From assembly GCF_016863315.1 (NCBI RefSeq), contig NZ_BOOQ01000002.1, positions 124,001-188,000 of the forward strand: a DNA stretch of 64,000 nt, written 5' to 3'. The position numbers were made by a program, and so were the translations under genes. The notes under the pieces were generated by a model, which did not search any database, was not told where the DNA came from, and saw nothing but the letters and a program-made list of their open reading frames with translations. Positions 1 through 10,200 of the stretch are shown here, in pieces; the first letter of the stretch is position 1; each line of letters starts with the position of its first letter. This DNA comes from Planotetraspora silvatica. Lineage in GTDB: Bacteria > Actinomycetota > Actinomycetes > Streptosporangiales > Streptosporangiaceae.

Positions 1-1434
1 AATCCAGTGCTTCTGCGGCTGGTTCATCGGGATCCAGTACGCGCCCTCGGGAACCGTCAGGTTCTTGGCGGACCGGCCTCCGAAGACCCGCGCGTTCGGG
101 ACCTTCAGCGAGCGCTCGACCTTGTAGACCTCGACGTCCATGCCGCGAAGCCGTTCCACGAGCTTGCGCACGTCACCGAGCTGACGGTCGGGCAGCAGGA
201 AGTACGACTTGATCTTGACGTCGGGCACCGGGAACTGGACGGTGTTCGTGGGCTGCACGACCTCGTTGGGCTCGAGCGTGCCCGCGGCGCCCTCCTTGAG
301 CGCGGTCTGCCAGATGTCGTAGTACCCGCCGAGGATCTCCCGCTTGTTGTCCGCGGCCCAGCCGGTGGTGGCCCACTGGGTGTTGAACTGCTGCTGGACC
401 CGGTCCTCGACGGCCGAGGAGCTGCCCTTTTCGAAGGTCATGCCCGCGGCGCCGAAGCCCGTGGCCGGCGCGGTGTCGCCGTAACCCATGTAGAACAGGT
501 CGTACGTCGCGTAGTTGAAGTAGCACTCCGTGGTGACCGCGCCCGCGCACGCGCCGTTGTACCCGAAGCCCGCGGCGTTGGCCGCCCCGATGCGGTTGAT
601 CCAGTCGACCGGCTGGTCGGCGATCTCGTGGTGGATCGGGTCGGCGTTCGGCGGGAAGAAGTACTGCCGCCCGCCCATCTCGTGGGCGTCGACGAAGATC
701 TGCGGCGGGTAGTCGCGCAACATCGCGACCTTGCCGTCGGTCTCCGGCTGCGTCCGGGCGAACCAGTCGCGGTTGAGGTCGAAGCCGCGGTCGTTCGTCC
801 TGCGGTTGGCGTCGCGCCCGTCGGGGTTCTGGGTCGGCACGATGACCGTGACGAGGTTGTCGTTGCGCTTGGTCACGTCGCAGGACAGACCGGACGACAA
901 CTCGTACAGCGTCTTGAGCGCGGCGTCGGCGCCGCTCGTCTCACCGCCGTGAACGTTCCCGGCCACCCAGACGATCGCCGGGGTGTCCTTGGCGATGCGG
1001 GCCGCCTTGTCGGGCCGCAGGGAACGCGGGTCGCGCAGCGACTTGACCTGCTCGGCGATCTCGGCCAGTTCCTTGCGGCCCATGTGGTCCTTGCCGGACA
1101 CGATGGCGTACGGCAGTGCCTGGCCGGTGAAGCTGTGCGCGATCGTCCCGGTGACCACGCGGTCGGAGGCGCGTCCCACCGCGTCGACGTACGCCCTGAT
1201 CTCGCCTGTCGTGACCACCCGGGACTGGCCCTTGCCCAGGGGGAACCCGAAGAACGACTCGGGGCTCGGCACGGAGGCCAGATGGGCGTTCGGATCCTGG
1301 CTGCATTTCGGCCCGTGTGTATTCGCGCTTGCCGACGGGATGAACGGCAGTGTGAACGCCGTCAGCGCGATGACCGCGACACTTGTGGCCTTGCCGAAAG
1401 GAAATCTTCTGTACGACGCCGTACTCGGCCGCAC
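1..1434 (-). CDS. Secreted M14 family zinc carboxypeptidase (3' end beyond window)
   Basis: The gene runs off the left edge, so 478 N-terminal residues are visible. A GTG at 1434 lies directly after an in-frame TAG and 6 nt downstream of AGGAG, which fixes the start. Residues 1-38 form a Sec-type signal peptide (Arg/Lys-rich start, hydrophobic 18-36, ASA-N cleavage site), so the enzyme is exported. The M14 signature is clear: HGGE at 162-165 supplies the first zinc ligands, NPDGRDANRR and FDLNRDW follow at about 203-224, and the third zinc-ligand His is likely H251 in DAHEMGG. The family removes C-terminal residues from peptides, or trims peptidoglycan stem peptides. The substrate cannot be told from sequence. 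The gene is transcribed away from the kinase at 1685 across a 250-bp intergenic region. The catalytic Glu region may lie outside the window. Confidence 0.88.
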   Translation of the reverse strand, partial: MRPSTASYRRFPFGKATSVAVIALTAFTLPFIPSASANTHGPKCSQDPNAHLASVPSPESFFGFPLGKGQSRVVTTGEIRAYVDAVGRASDRVVTGTIAHSFTGQALPYAIVSGKDHMGRKELAEIAEQVKSLRDPRSLRPDKAARIAKDTPAIVWVAGNVHGGETSGADAALKTLYELSSGLSCDVTKRNDNLVTVIVPTQNPDGRDANRRTNDRGFDLNRDWFARTQPETDGKVAMLRDYPPQIFVDAHEMGGRQYFFPPNADPIHHEIADQPVDWINRIGAANAAGFGYNGACAGAVTTECYFNYATYDLFYMGYGDTAPATGFGAAGMTFEKGSSSAVEDRVQQQFNTQWATTGWAADNKREILGGYYDIWQTALKEGAAGTLEPNEVVQPTNTVQFPVPDVKIKSYFLLPDRQLGDVRKLVERLRGMDVEVYKVERSLKVPNARVFGGRSAKNLTVPEGAYWIPMNQPQKHWI

Positions 1435-1684
1435 CTATGCCTCCTGGAGGGGCGGGGGACGGCGCATCCTCAGGCGAGAACCCGCCATCCTCGGAGAAAT
1501 GACACCGCTGTGGTGCCGGAGAGAGCCGATAGTGATCGTATTCGGAGGTAATAAAACGGGCAAGAGGGGCAGAACTTAACAAAGTCGCAGAATGAAATGT
1601 GCGGTTTTCGGGCATGATCAAGTGCCCTTTCCGGCCCGTCCGCAGGTCTTGTGGGACGATTCAGGAGTTTCCGGAAGGGGTCAG

Positions 1685-3289
1685 GTGAACGACGGACGTC
1701 GCATCGCGGGCAGGTATCACCTGCTCGAAGCCATCGGGCGCGGCGGCATGGGGATCGTCTGGCGTGCCCACGACGAGGTGCTCGACCGTACGGTGGTCGT
1801 CAAAGAGGTGCTCCACCGCACGGCTGACGAGCAGGAGCGCGCGGCGTTCAACCAGCGGACCGTCCGCGAGGCACGGGCGGCCGGCCGCCTGTCCCATCCC
1901 GGCGTGGTCGTCGTCCATGACGTGATCGAGGCGGACGGCAGGCCCTGGATCGTCATGCAGTTCGTCCAGGGACGGTCGCTCGGCGCGGTGCTTCGCGAGT
2001 CGGGCGCGCTGCCGCCGCGACGGGTCGCGGACATCGGCCTCCAGGTGCTCGACGCCCTCCGTACGGCACACGCCGCAGGAATCCTCCACCGTGACGTCAA
2101 ACCGGAGAACGTCCTGCTCCAGCCCGACGGCAGGGTGGTGCTCACCGACTTCGGCATCGCCACCATGCCGGACGAGACCGGGCTCACCACCACGGGCTCG
2201 GTGACGGGGACCCCGGCGTTCCTGCCGCCCGAACGGCTCAACGGGCGGTTCGCCACGCCCGAGTCGGACCTGTGGTCACTGGGCGCGACGATGTACACGG
2301 CCGTCGAGGGCCGGGCGCCGTTCGAACGCGACTCGGTCATCGCGACCATGGCGGCCGTGATCCACACGGAGCTCGATCCGCCCCGGCACGCGGGCTCCCT
2401 CAGCCCCGTCATCGAAGGCCTGCTGGCCAAGGACCCCGCCCAGCGGATGACCGCCGAGACCGCCGCCGGGCTACTGAAGGCCGTGTCGGCGGGGGTGGAC
2501 GGCAGGGGCCTCGACCCGCCCTCGACCGCAGACGTCGCCGCCGGGCCTCTCCCGCACATGACGTCGGCGCTGCCGCCCGGCCCGCACATGACCTCGGCGC
2601 CGCCCTCCAACCCGCACGTGACGTCGGCTGCGCTATCCGGCCCGCGCGGGCGGGGACGTACCGGTGCCCGTGTCGCACTGGCCGGCCTGCTCTGCGTCGT
2701 GCTGGCCACCGGCGGCTGGTACGGCTATCGCCGGCTCGCGGACGCAACCGCCTCCGGCTCCGTGGCGTCTCCGGTCACGCCCGCGAAGGTCACTCGGGCG
2801 GCCACGGCGCCGTCCCCGCTCGCGGCTCGTCCCGGCGCCGCCCTGCCCGCCGGCTGGACGATCCACAAGGACCCGCTGGGCTTCTCGGTCGCCCTGCCTA
2901 AGGGCTGGACCGCCTTCGACCGGCAGGCGGCTCGCGTGAGCTTCCACGACTCCAGCCGCAGCGGATACCTGCTGGTCGACTTCACGAAGTGGGCGGCGGC
3001 CGATCCCGTGCCCGCGTTGACCGCCGTCGAAGCCGCATCGAGGAAGAAGGGGCTTCTTCCCGGCTACCAGCGCATCCGGCTCGCGGCCATCCGCCAGCGC
3101 GGAGCGCCTGCCGCCGAGTGGGAATTCACCTACATCCCGTCGTACGGCAGGGTCAGGGTCCTCGACCGGGCGTTCCGGCTGCCCGACGGCAGATACGCCG
3201 CCCTCTACTGGCAGACGACCGACCGAACTTGGACGACCACTATGTCCTATTTTAGGGTATTCTTGACCACATTCGTGCCTAATGAGTAA
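1685..3289 (+). CDS. Membrane Ser/Thr protein kinase (PknB-type, no PASTA)
   Basis: This is a 534-residue Hanks-type kinase. The GTG at 1685 is chosen over upstream in-frame codons because GGAAGGGG lies just before it and the kinase domain begins within ten residues. Visible motifs are the glycine loop IGRGGMG (17-23), VVVK with Lys40, HRDVKPEN with Asp137, DFG at 155-157 and an APE-like PPE at 181-183. The cytoplasmic kinase domain ends near 270. Three tandem ten-residue repeats (PHMTSAxPPx, about 290-320) follow, then one membrane helix (about 329-346) and a roughly 185-residue extracellular domain with no PASTA repeats. The extracellular part contains GWTIHKDPLGFSVALPKGW, which resembles extracellular domains of other actinobacterial kinases but is not otherwise recognised. 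It probably phosphorylates envelope or regulatory proteins. A second, related kinase follows after 89 bp on the same strand. Confidence 0.93.
   Translation: MNDGRRIAGRYHLLEAIGRGGMGIVWRAHDEVLDRTVVVKEVLHRTADEQERAAFNQRTVREARAAGRLSHPGVVVVHDVIEADGRPWIVMQFVQGRSLGAVLRESGALPPRRVADIGLQVLDALRTAHAAGILHRDVKPENVLLQPDGRVVLTDFGIATMPDETGLTTTGSVTGTPAFLPPERLNGRFATPESDLWSLGATMYTAVEGRAPFERDSVIATMAAVIHTELDPPRHAGSLSPVIEGLLAKDPAQRMTAETAAGLLKAVSAGVDGRGLDPPSTADVAAGPLPHMTSALPPGPHMTSAPPSNPHVTSAALSGPRGRGRTGARVALAGLLCVVLATGGWYGYRRLADATASGSVASPVTPAKVTRAATAPSPLAARPGAALPAGWTIHKDPLGFSVALPKGWTAFDRQAARVSFHDSSRSGYLLVDFTKWAAADPVPALTAVEAASRKKGLLPGYQRIRLAAIRQRGAPAAEWEFTYIPSYGRVRVLDRAFRLPDGRYAALYWQTTDRTWTTTMSYFRVFLTTFVPNE
2552..2641 (+). 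repeat. 30-bp tandem repeat x3 inside the first kinase
   Basis: Three consecutive 30-bp units start at 2552, 2582 and 2612, each beginning CCGCACATGAC or CCGCACGTGAC. They encode PHMTSALPPG, PHMTSAPPSN and PHVTSAALSG in the juxtamembrane linker of the kinase. The repeat keeps frame, so copy-number change would alter only linker length. The Thr/Ser residues are possible autophosphorylation sites (inference). Confidence 0.85.
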
Positions 3290-3378
3290 AAGCAAAGGCG
3301 CCTGATCGCGGGGGGAATCGGCCGTAGCGGCCTGGTTCCGCGGCATGAGCGTGTTCGAGAAGGGCAGCGCCACGGGCC

Positions 3379-4797
3379 ATGGCTGATGCGCAGACCTCCG
3401 ATCGAGTGGTCGCCGGACGCTACCGGCTGATCGAGCCTCTCGGGCGCGGCGGCATGGGGATCGTCTGGCGCGCCCTCGACGACGTGCTGCGCCGGGAGGT
3501 CGCCGTCAAGGAGCTCACGGCTTCGGCGGGGCTCTCCGGTCAGGACCGGGAGACGTTCATCACACGCACCTTCCGGGAGGCGCGGGCCGCGGGACGGCTC
3601 AGCCATCCGGGCGTGGCCACCGTCTACGATGTCTTCGAGGAGGACGACCGCCTCTGGATCGTCCTGGAACTCGTCCCCTCCCGGACGCTCGGCTCCATCG
3701 TCCGCGACGAGGGGCCACTGCCTCCCCGGCGGGTGGCGGAGATCGGCGGCCAGGTGCTGGCCGCTCTCGGCGCCGCCCACGCGGCGGGCGTGCTCCACCG
3801 GGATGTCAAGCCCGAGAACGTGCTGATCGCCCACGACGGACGCGTGGTGCTGACCGACTTCGGGATCGCGGCGCTGGAGGACGACTCCCCGGTGACCCGC
3901 ACCGGCATGCTCATCGGCACCCCGGCCTTCATGGCCCCGGAGCGGGCCAGCGGAGCCACGGCACGGCGCGCGTCGGATCTGTGGTCGCTCGGCGTGACCC
4001 TGTTCCTGGCCGCCGAGGGCCGATCCCCGTTCCAGCGTGGTCACGCGCTCGCGACGCTGGCGGCGGTCGCCTACGAGGAGCCCGGGCCCATGCCGCAGGC
4101 CGGTCCTCTCGCTCCGATCATCACGGGACTGCTGGCCAAGGACCCCGCCCAGCGGATGACGGCCGAGCAGGCCGCGCCGCTGCTGCGGGCCGTGGCCGAG
4201 CTTCCCGTCTCCGAACTTCCCGTCTCCGAGCTTCCCGCCACCCTGCCGGGCGGCGCACCCGCTCCGGGGGCGCGCACCGGCTCCCCCGTGCACTCTCACC
4301 GGAGGACCGCTGGACGGCCGGCCGCCGCACCTCCGATGCCGTCGCGGCCTCCCCGGTCCCGTTACCGGCGCGTTCCCTGGGTGTTCGCCGCGGTCGCCGC
4401 TTCCATGATCGCCGTCGCCGGTGTGGTGGTGGGCGGCGTCGCCTACGTGACCACACGGGATCCCGGCGCCGGATACACGCCGGTCAGCACGCCCACCGTG
4501 ACCGTGTTCACCACCCGTACGGCGCAGCCCCTGCCGGACGGGAAGCAGGAGGCGGCGCAGTCGATGACGAACGCCGGCACCGGGTCGGGCGAGCCCGCCC
4601 CGCAGACGACCCGTAAGCCGTCAACCACCCCGGCCGACGCCCGCTCCACGCCCAAGTCGCAGCCGAAGCCCCGGATCGACGAGCCGCGCCGCGGCGACGG
4701 CACGGGAGGCCGGGGCGGCTTCGGGAACGGTTACTGGAACAGGCACGACGACGGCGGGCAGAACCTCGGCTCTTCGCCGCCTAGCTCTCGTCGCTGA
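3379..4797 (+). CDS. Membrane Ser/Thr protein kinase, second of a tandem pair
   Basis: This is a 472-residue Hanks-type kinase closely related to its upstream neighbour. Motifs: LGRGGMG (21-27), VAVKE with Lys44, HRDVKPEN with Asp142, DFG at 160-162 and APE at 186-188. The kinase domain ends near 272, followed by an ELPVS repeat and a Pro/Arg-rich linker. One membrane helix spans about 332-356. The extracellular tail (about 115 residues) is short, Thr/Pro-rich and Gly-rich at the end, with no recognisable sensor fold. The strong similarity of the catalytic domains suggests a local duplication with divergent extracellular parts. The last 17 bp overlap the 3' end of the convergent pseudouridine synthase gene. 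The start has only a weak upstream GAAGG; no better in-frame start precedes the glycine loop. Confidence 0.92.
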   Translation: MADAQTSDRVVAGRYRLIEPLGRGGMGIVWRALDDVLRREVAVKELTASAGLSGQDRETFITRTFREARAAGRLSHPGVATVYDVFEEDDRLWIVLELVPSRTLGSIVRDEGPLPPRRVAEIGGQVLAALGAAHAAGVLHRDVKPENVLIAHDGRVVLTDFGIAALEDDSPVTRTGMLIGTPAFMAPERASGATARRASDLWSLGVTLFLAAEGRSPFQRGHALATLAAVAYEEPGPMPQAGPLAPIITGLLAKDPAQRMTAEQAAPLLRAVAELPVSELPVSELPATLPGGAPAPGARTGSPVHSHRRTAGRPAAAPPMPSRPPRSRYRRVPWVFAAVAASMIAVAGVVVGGVAYVTTRDPGAGYTPVSTPTVTVFTTRTAQPLPDGKQEAAQSMTNAGTGSGEPAPQTTRKPSTTPADARSTPKSQPKPRIDEPRRGDGTGGRGGFGNGYWNRHDDGGQNLGSSPPSSRR

Positions 4798-5710
4798 CGA
4801 CGCTCAGCGCCCGCGCCAGGTCCTCCGGGTATTCGGTGGTGAACGAGACCCACTCCCCCGTGGCCGGGTGCTCGAAGGCCAGGGAGACGGCGTGCAGCCA
4901 CTGCCGGGACAGGCCCAGCCGGGCCGACAGCGTGGGGTCCGCGCCGTACATGAGATCGCCGACGCAGGGATGCCTGAGCGCGGACATGTGGACCCGGATC
5001 TGGTGGGTCCTGCCGGTCTCCAGCTTGATGTCGAGCAGCGACGCCGACCGGAAGGCCTCGATGGTGTCGTAGTGGGTGACCGAGTCCTTGCCGCCCGCGA
5101 CGACGGCGAAGCGGCCGTCGCCGGACGGGTGCCGGTCGATCGGGGCGTCCACGGTCCCCCGGAGCGGGTCCATGTGGCCCTGCACCAGCGCGTGGTAGCG
5201 CTTGTCGACCGTCCGCTCCTTGAAGGCCCGCTTGAGGTGGGTGTACGCCGCCTCGCTCTTGGCCACCACCATCGCTCCCGTGGTGTTGGCGTCGAGCCGG
5301 TGGACGATGCCCTGGCGTTCGGCCGCCCCGCTGGTGGAGACGCGGTGGCCGGTGCCCAGCAGGCCACCGATCACGGTCGGCCCGGTCCAGCCGACGGTCG
5401 GGTGCGCGGCCACGCCGATCGGCTTGTTCACCACGACGATGTCGTCGTCCTCATAGATGATCGCCATGCCGGGCACCGGTTCCGCGACCGGCATCGGCGC
5501 GGAGGGGGGCGGCGGGACGGTCACGTCCAGCCAGGCTCCGGCGTGCACCCGGTCGGACTTCGCCGGGACGGAGCCGTCCACCAGCACCTCGCCCGAGGCG
5601 ATCAGCTCGGCGGCGCGGGTGCGGGAGAAGCCGAACAGCCGGGCCAGGGCCGCGTCGAGACGCTCGCCCTCCAGGCCGTCGGGGACGGGGAGACTGCGCT
5701 GGTCACCCAT
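4781..5710 (-). CDS. rluD: RluA-family 23S rRNA pseudouridine synthase (RluD-like)
   Basis: The 309-residue protein has an N-terminal S4 RNA-binding domain (about 12-75, [20 protein letters not shown]) and an RluA catalytic domain. The catalytic Asp lies in [17 protein letters not shown], and the [19 protein letters not shown] motif near the end is typical of RluC/RluD enzymes. These convert uridines to pseudouridine in 23S rRNA; RluD acts on helix 69. Exact target assignment is by analogy. The start overlaps the end of lspA by 8 bp, and the lspA-rluD order is conserved in many bacteria, supporting co-transcription. The 3' end overlaps the convergent kinase gene by 17 bp. Confidence 0.92.
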   Translation of the reverse strand: MGDQRSLPVPDGLEGERLDAALARLFGFSRTRAAELIASGEVLVDGSVPAKSDRVHAGAWLDVTVPPPPSAPMPVAEPVPGMAIIYEDDDIVVVNKPIGVAAHPTVGWTGPTVIGGLLGTGHRVSTSGAAERQGIVHRLDANTTGAMVVAKSEAAYTHLKRAFKERTVDKRYHALVQGHMDPLRGTVDAPIDRHPSGDGRFAVVAGGKDSVTHYDTIEAFRSASLLDIKLETGRTHQIRVHMSALRHPCVGDLMYGADPTLSARLGLSRQWLHAVSLAFEHPATGEWVSFTTEYPEDLARALSVVSDES

Positions 5711-6275
5711 CGGCGGTCTCCCCCGTCTGGCGCGACCCGTCGATCTGGTAGCCGCGCCACGCCAGGAAGACCGCGAGGATGCCGCCGCAGACGATGGCGG
5801 AGTCGGCGAGGTTGAACACGGGGAACCTCGTGACCGGGAACGCCTGGAGGAAGTCCACCACGTGCCCCTGCAGAGGGGCGGGTGACCGGAAGATCCGGTC
5901 CGTCAGGTTGCCCACCGCGCCGCCCAGCAGCAGGCCCAGCGTGATCGCCCAGGGAAGGCTTCTGAGCTGCCGGGCCGTCCGCAGGATGGCGACGACCACT
6001 CCGAGCGCGATCACGGTGAAGATGATCGTCATCCCGGTGCCGATGCTGAACGCGGCACCGGGATTGCGGATCACGTTCAGCACCAGCACGCCGGGAATGA
6101 CGGTCGTGGGCGCCTTGTGCTCGAGGAACTGGACCACGAGCAGCTTGCTCACCACGTCGAGCGCGTACACGAACGCCGCGACGACGCCCAGGAGGGCGAT
6201 CCTCCGTGCGCCGGCGGGCCGTGTTCCGGCTTCACCGCTCAGCGGCGCTCCTCCCGCGTCTTGCACGCTACGCAC
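5703..6275 (-). CDS. lspA: Lipoprotein signal peptidase (signal peptidase II)
   Basis: LspA is an aspartic protease of the inner membrane that removes signal peptides from prolipoproteins after lipidation. The protein shows the expected four hydrophobic segments and conserved blocks: RNPGAAFS, the first catalytic Asp in GNLTDRIFR, and the second in FNLADSAI. The start is uncertain. The GTG at 6275, 8 nt after GAGG, is preferred and gives 190 residues. An ATG at 6338 would add 21 residues and overlap the upstream zinc-finger gene by 100 bp; a further GTG lies at 6266. It is translationally close to rluD downstream and overlaps the 3' end of the DksA-type gene upstream, suggesting one operon. 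Confidence 0.92.
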   Translation of the reverse strand: MRSVQDAGGAPLSGEAGTRPAGARRIALLGVVAAFVYALDVVSKLLVVQFLEHKAPTTVIPGVLVLNVIRNPGAAFSIGTGMTIIFTVIALGVVVAILRTARQLRSLPWAITLGLLLGGAVGNLTDRIFRSPAPLQGHVVDFLQAFPVTRFPVFNLADSAIVCGGILAVFLAWRGYQIDGSRQTGETADG

Positions 6276-6634
6276 AGCGTCGCCCTCGGGAACGCTCGCA
6301 GACGTTCCTTCCCGATCGGCTTGTGGCACGATTCGCACTCTCCGTAAGTCCCTGCGTCGACGCGGGCGATCGCCCGCTCGTTCTGCGCGAGCAGGTCGCG
6401 CGCATTCAGGGTAAGGGCGATCTCACGCTCACGCTCATAGGTCTTGGCCCCGGCGTCAGCCGGATCGTCGCCGGCACCCTCGCTGGCGTCTCCCTGTGCG
6501 AGTTCCGCCTCGGCACGCGTGATGTCGGCGTTGAGCTCCTCGATCTCATGCAGCAACCGGCTGCGGACCTCGGCGAGCTCCTCGCCGGACCAGGTGTCTT
6601 CGCTGGTAGCGGTTCTGGCCGCGCGCGTGGCCAT
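6239..6634 (-). CDS. DksA/TraR-type C4 zinc-finger protein
   Basis: A 131-residue protein with an N-terminal coiled-coil-like acidic region and a C-terminal DksA/TraR zinc finger: CESCHKPIGKERLRAFP followed by CVAC. DksA proteins bind the RNA polymerase secondary channel and tune transcription. Actinobacterial family members often sit before lspA, and some may act differently. The ATG at 6634 is preferred because GGGAGG lies 4 nt upstream; an ATG at 6646 has no ribosome binding site. The gene overlaps the start of lspA. Confidence 0.88.
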   Translation of the reverse strand: MATRAARTATSEDTWSGEELAEVRSRLLHEIEELNADITRAEAELAQGDASEGAGDDPADAGAKTYEREREIALTLNARDLLAQNERAIARVDAGTYGECESCHKPIGKERLRAFPRATLCVACKTREERR

Positions 6635-7034
6635 GAGGCCTCCCATTAGTCAGGAACGATGATCAACATATGAGCAGTCCGGGCAGCATAGGTCTCTGAT
6701 AACGGCCCGGCAAACGACTCGCCGACGGTTTTACCCCGCCCTGAGCCGGGCGGCACATTCGGCCGGTTCCTCCTCGTCCCCCTGGATGTCGACCACTTCT
6801 GTCGCGGCTCGTGATGCCCGAGACAAGACGTACAGCGTCCCGCCGTACGGCGGAAACGGAGACGACGGCCCACAGGGCCGCCTTCCGTCACCCCTCCGTC
6901 GACCGCCGGGGCACACACCGTGACAACATCGCCACCCCTCCGTATGTTCCGCCCGCGGCCGCCCGGGTCTCGCCGCACCGCATATCGGGAAGCCCTTGCG
7001 CGCCGTCTGCGTTATCGTCTAAGTCTGCAAGGCG
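6635..7034. other. Intergenic region upstream of the ileS leader; no gene seen
   Basis: This 400-bp stretch separates the divergent zinc-finger gene and the ileS T-box. No open frame here has both a plausible ribosome site and a recognisable product. It must contain the divergent promoters. A weak candidate for ileS is TTGCGC at 6996-7001 with an A/T-richer TATCGTCTAAGT at 7013-7024, but spacing is not canonical. Confidence 0.5.
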
Positions 7035-7230
7035 TTCGATGGGGACGAGTACCTCCGCATCCACTCGCACGAGCGACCCGGGGACGGTGTGAGCCCGGGG
7101 CGGGTCGCGGGGAGAAGATCACCCCGGAGCCGCCGGAAGAAAGGCCTTCCCGGCCGAGTAGACCCGGCAGCGGGCACGTAAAGAAGAGGGCGTCCCTCAG
7201 CGGGCGTCAAGAAGGGTGGTACCGCGGAGC
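7035..7230 (+). ncRNA. T-box riboswitch leader of ileS
   Basis: The diagnostic T-box sequence AGGGTGGTACCGCGG is at 7213-7227. Its UGGU is complementary to the ACCA end of uncharged tRNA-Ile. The upstream part starts with GATGGGGACGAGTACC (about 7038-7053) followed by a possible ATC specifier at 7059-7061, matching the isoleucine codon. No U-rich intrinsic terminator precedes ileS. Actinobacterial ileS T-boxes with a very short stem I are known to control translation by hiding the ribosome site, and this leader fits that class. Boundaries and the specifier position are read by eye. Confidence 0.88.
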
Positions 7231-7288
7231 CGCTCCGGCTTCGTCCCTTCACGCCGATCCCAGCGATGCGTGGAGGTTCCGCCCGACG

Positions 7289-10200
7289 ATGTCCGCCAAT
7301 TACTTCCGCTCCCTTCCCGGGCAGGTCGACCTGCCCGCCCTCGAACACGAGGTCCTCGAACGCTGGCGGGACGGGAAGATCTTCGAGCGGTCCCTGGAGC
7401 AGAACGCGGACGGCCCTTCCTGGATCTTTTACGAGGGCCCTCCCACCGCGAACGGCATGCCCGGCGTCCACCACGTCGAGGCCCGCGTGTTCAAGGACGT
7501 CTTCCCCCGGTACAAGTCCATGCGCGGGTACCACGTCCCCCGCAAGGCCGGCTGGGACTGCCACGGGCTGCCCGTCGAGGTCGCCGTCGAGAAGGAGCTC
7601 GGCCTCTCCGGCAAGCCCCAGATCGAGGAGTACGGCATCGCGGCGTTCAACGACCGCTGCCGTGAGTCGGTGCTCCGGCACGTCGACGCCTTCGAGGAGA
7701 TGACCGAGCGGATGGGCTACTGGGTCGACATGTCCCAGGCCTACCGCACGATGGACCCCCAGTACGTCGAGGCCGTCTGGTGGTCGCTCAAGACCATCTG
7801 GGACAAGGACCTGCTGTTCCGCGACTTCCGGATCACGCCCTACTGCCCGCGTTGCGGCACCGGGCTGTCCGATCACGAGCTGGGCCAGCCGGGCGGCTAC
7901 GAGACCGTGTCCAGCCCGTCGGTCTACGTGCGGATGCCCGTCACCTCCGGCCCCCTGGCCGACCTCGGCGCCTCGCTGCTGATCTGGACCACCACCCCGT
8001 GGACCCTGGTGTCCAACACCGCGGTGGCCGTCCACCCGGACGTCACCTACGTCGCGGCCCGCCGCGGCGACGAGGTGCTGGTCATCGCCGAGCCGCTGAT
8101 GACCAAGGTCCTCGGTGAGGACGCCGAGGTGCTCGCCAGGTTCACGGGGACCGAGCTGGAGCACACCCGCTACTCCCGCCCCTTCGAACTGGTCGAGATC
8201 CCCGGCGCGCACTACGTGGTGCTGGGCGACTACGTCACCGTCGAGGACGGCACCGGCCTGGTCCACCAGGCGCCCGCGTTCGGCGCGGACGACATGACCG
8301 TCTGCAAGCGGTACGGCATGCCGGTGGTCAACCCCATCGGACCCGACGGCCGGTTCCTGCCCGACGTGCCGTTCGTCGGCGGCACGTTCTTCAAGGACGC
8401 CGACGAGCCGCTCACCGAGGACCTGCGCAGCCGCGGCCTGCTGTTCTGGGGCGACCACTTCGAGCACAGCTACCCGCACTGCTGGCGCTGCCACACGCCG
8501 CTGCTCTACTACGCGCTCCCGTCGTGGTACATCCGGACCACCAAGATCAAGGATCGTCTGCTCGCCGAGAACGAGGGGACCAACTGGTTCCCCGAGACGA
8601 TCAAGAACGGCCGCTACGGCGAGTGGCTCCGCAACAACGTCGACTGGGCGTTGTCCCGCTCGCGCTACTGGGGCACGCCCCTGCCGCTGTGGGTCTGCTC
8701 CGAGGACGACTCCCACGTCACCTGCGTCGGCTCGCTCAAGGAGCTCGGCGAGTACGCCGGCCGTGAGCTGTCGGGGCTCGACCCGCACCGGCCGTACGTC
8801 GACGACGTGACCTTCCCCTGCCGGCACGGCGAGGGAGACGCGGTCTGCGGCGCCGAGGCACGGCGCGTTCCCGACGTCATCGACGTCTGGTACGACTCGG
8901 GTGCCATGCCGTTCGCCCAGTGGGGCGCACCGCACGTGAACCAGGACGTCTTCGACGCGTCCTACCCCGGCCAGTTCATCTGTGAGGCCATCGACCAGAC
9001 CCGCGGGTGGTTCTACTCGATGATGACGGTCGGGACCCTGGTCTTCGACCGCTCGTCGTACGAGAACGTCCTGTGCCTCGGCCTGATCCTCGCCGAGGAC
9101 GGGCGCAAGATGAGCAAGCACCTGGGCAACGTGCTGCAGCCGATGCCGCTGATGGACGACCACGGTGCCGACTCCCTCCGCTGGTACATGGCCACCTCGG
9201 GTTCGCCGTGGGCTCCCCGCCGGATCAGCCATGCCGCGCTGGAGGAGATCGTCCGGAAGGTCCTGCTCACCTACTGGAACACCGCGTCGTTCTTCACGCT
9301 CTACGCCAACGCCGAGTCGTGGTCGCCGGCCCGGCTGGCCTCCGCGCCGCCGCACGCCGAGCGTCCGCTGATCGACCGGTGGGCCCTCGCCGAGCTGCAC
9401 CGGACGGTCGCCGACGTCACCTCCTCCCTCGAGGAGTTCGACACCGCCCGGGCCGGACGCCGCCTGACGGACTTCCTGGACGACCTGTCGAACTGGTACG
9501 TCCGCCGCTCGCGCCGCCGGTTCTGGTCCGGCGAGGAGTCGGCGTTCGCCACGCTCTACGAGTGCCTGGAGACCGTGAGCCGGCTGATGGCGCCGCTCGT
9601 TCCGTTCCTGACCGACTACCTGTGGGACGTGCTCCGCGGCCCCGACGCCCCGCCGTCGGTCCACCTCACCACCTGGCCCGAGGTGGACGCCTCGCTGCTC
9701 GACCCGGCGTTGACCGAGCGGATGGCGCTCGTCCGGCGCCTCGTCGAGCTGGGCCGCTCGGCCCGCGTCTCGTCGTCGGTCAAGACCCGCCAGCCGCTCG
9801 GCCGGGCACTGATCGGCGCACCCGGGTGGGCGACGCTCCCCGGCGAGCTGCGCGAGCTGATCGCCGATGAACTGAACGTGCAGAGCCTGGAGGACATGTC
9901 CGGGTTCTCGGCCGACCTGGTGACCTTCACCGTGAAGCCGAACTTCCGTGCCCTCGGGAAGCGATTCGGGTCGCAGACCAAGCTGGTCGCCGCCGCCGTC
10001 GGCGCCGCCGACCCGGCCTTGCTGGCTCAGGCCGTCCGATCCGGAACGGCCGCCGCCGTCGAGGCGGGAGAGCTGGGAACGGTCGAGCTCGGCCCGGACG
10101 ATGTGATCATCACGGAGCAGCCCAAGACGGGATGGGCCGTGGAGACCGGCGCGGTCGACACCGGAACGGGTGAGACCGTGGCCCTGGACCTCGCGATCAC

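Noticed and set aside
6920-7288. N-terminal extension of IleRS upstream of 7289
   Set aside because: The frame is open but covers the T-box leader, and homologues start near the ATG at 7289.
7019-9664. 881-residue open frame on the minus strand
   Set aside because: Antisense to ileS, with no domain; typical open frame on the opposite strand of high-GC genes.
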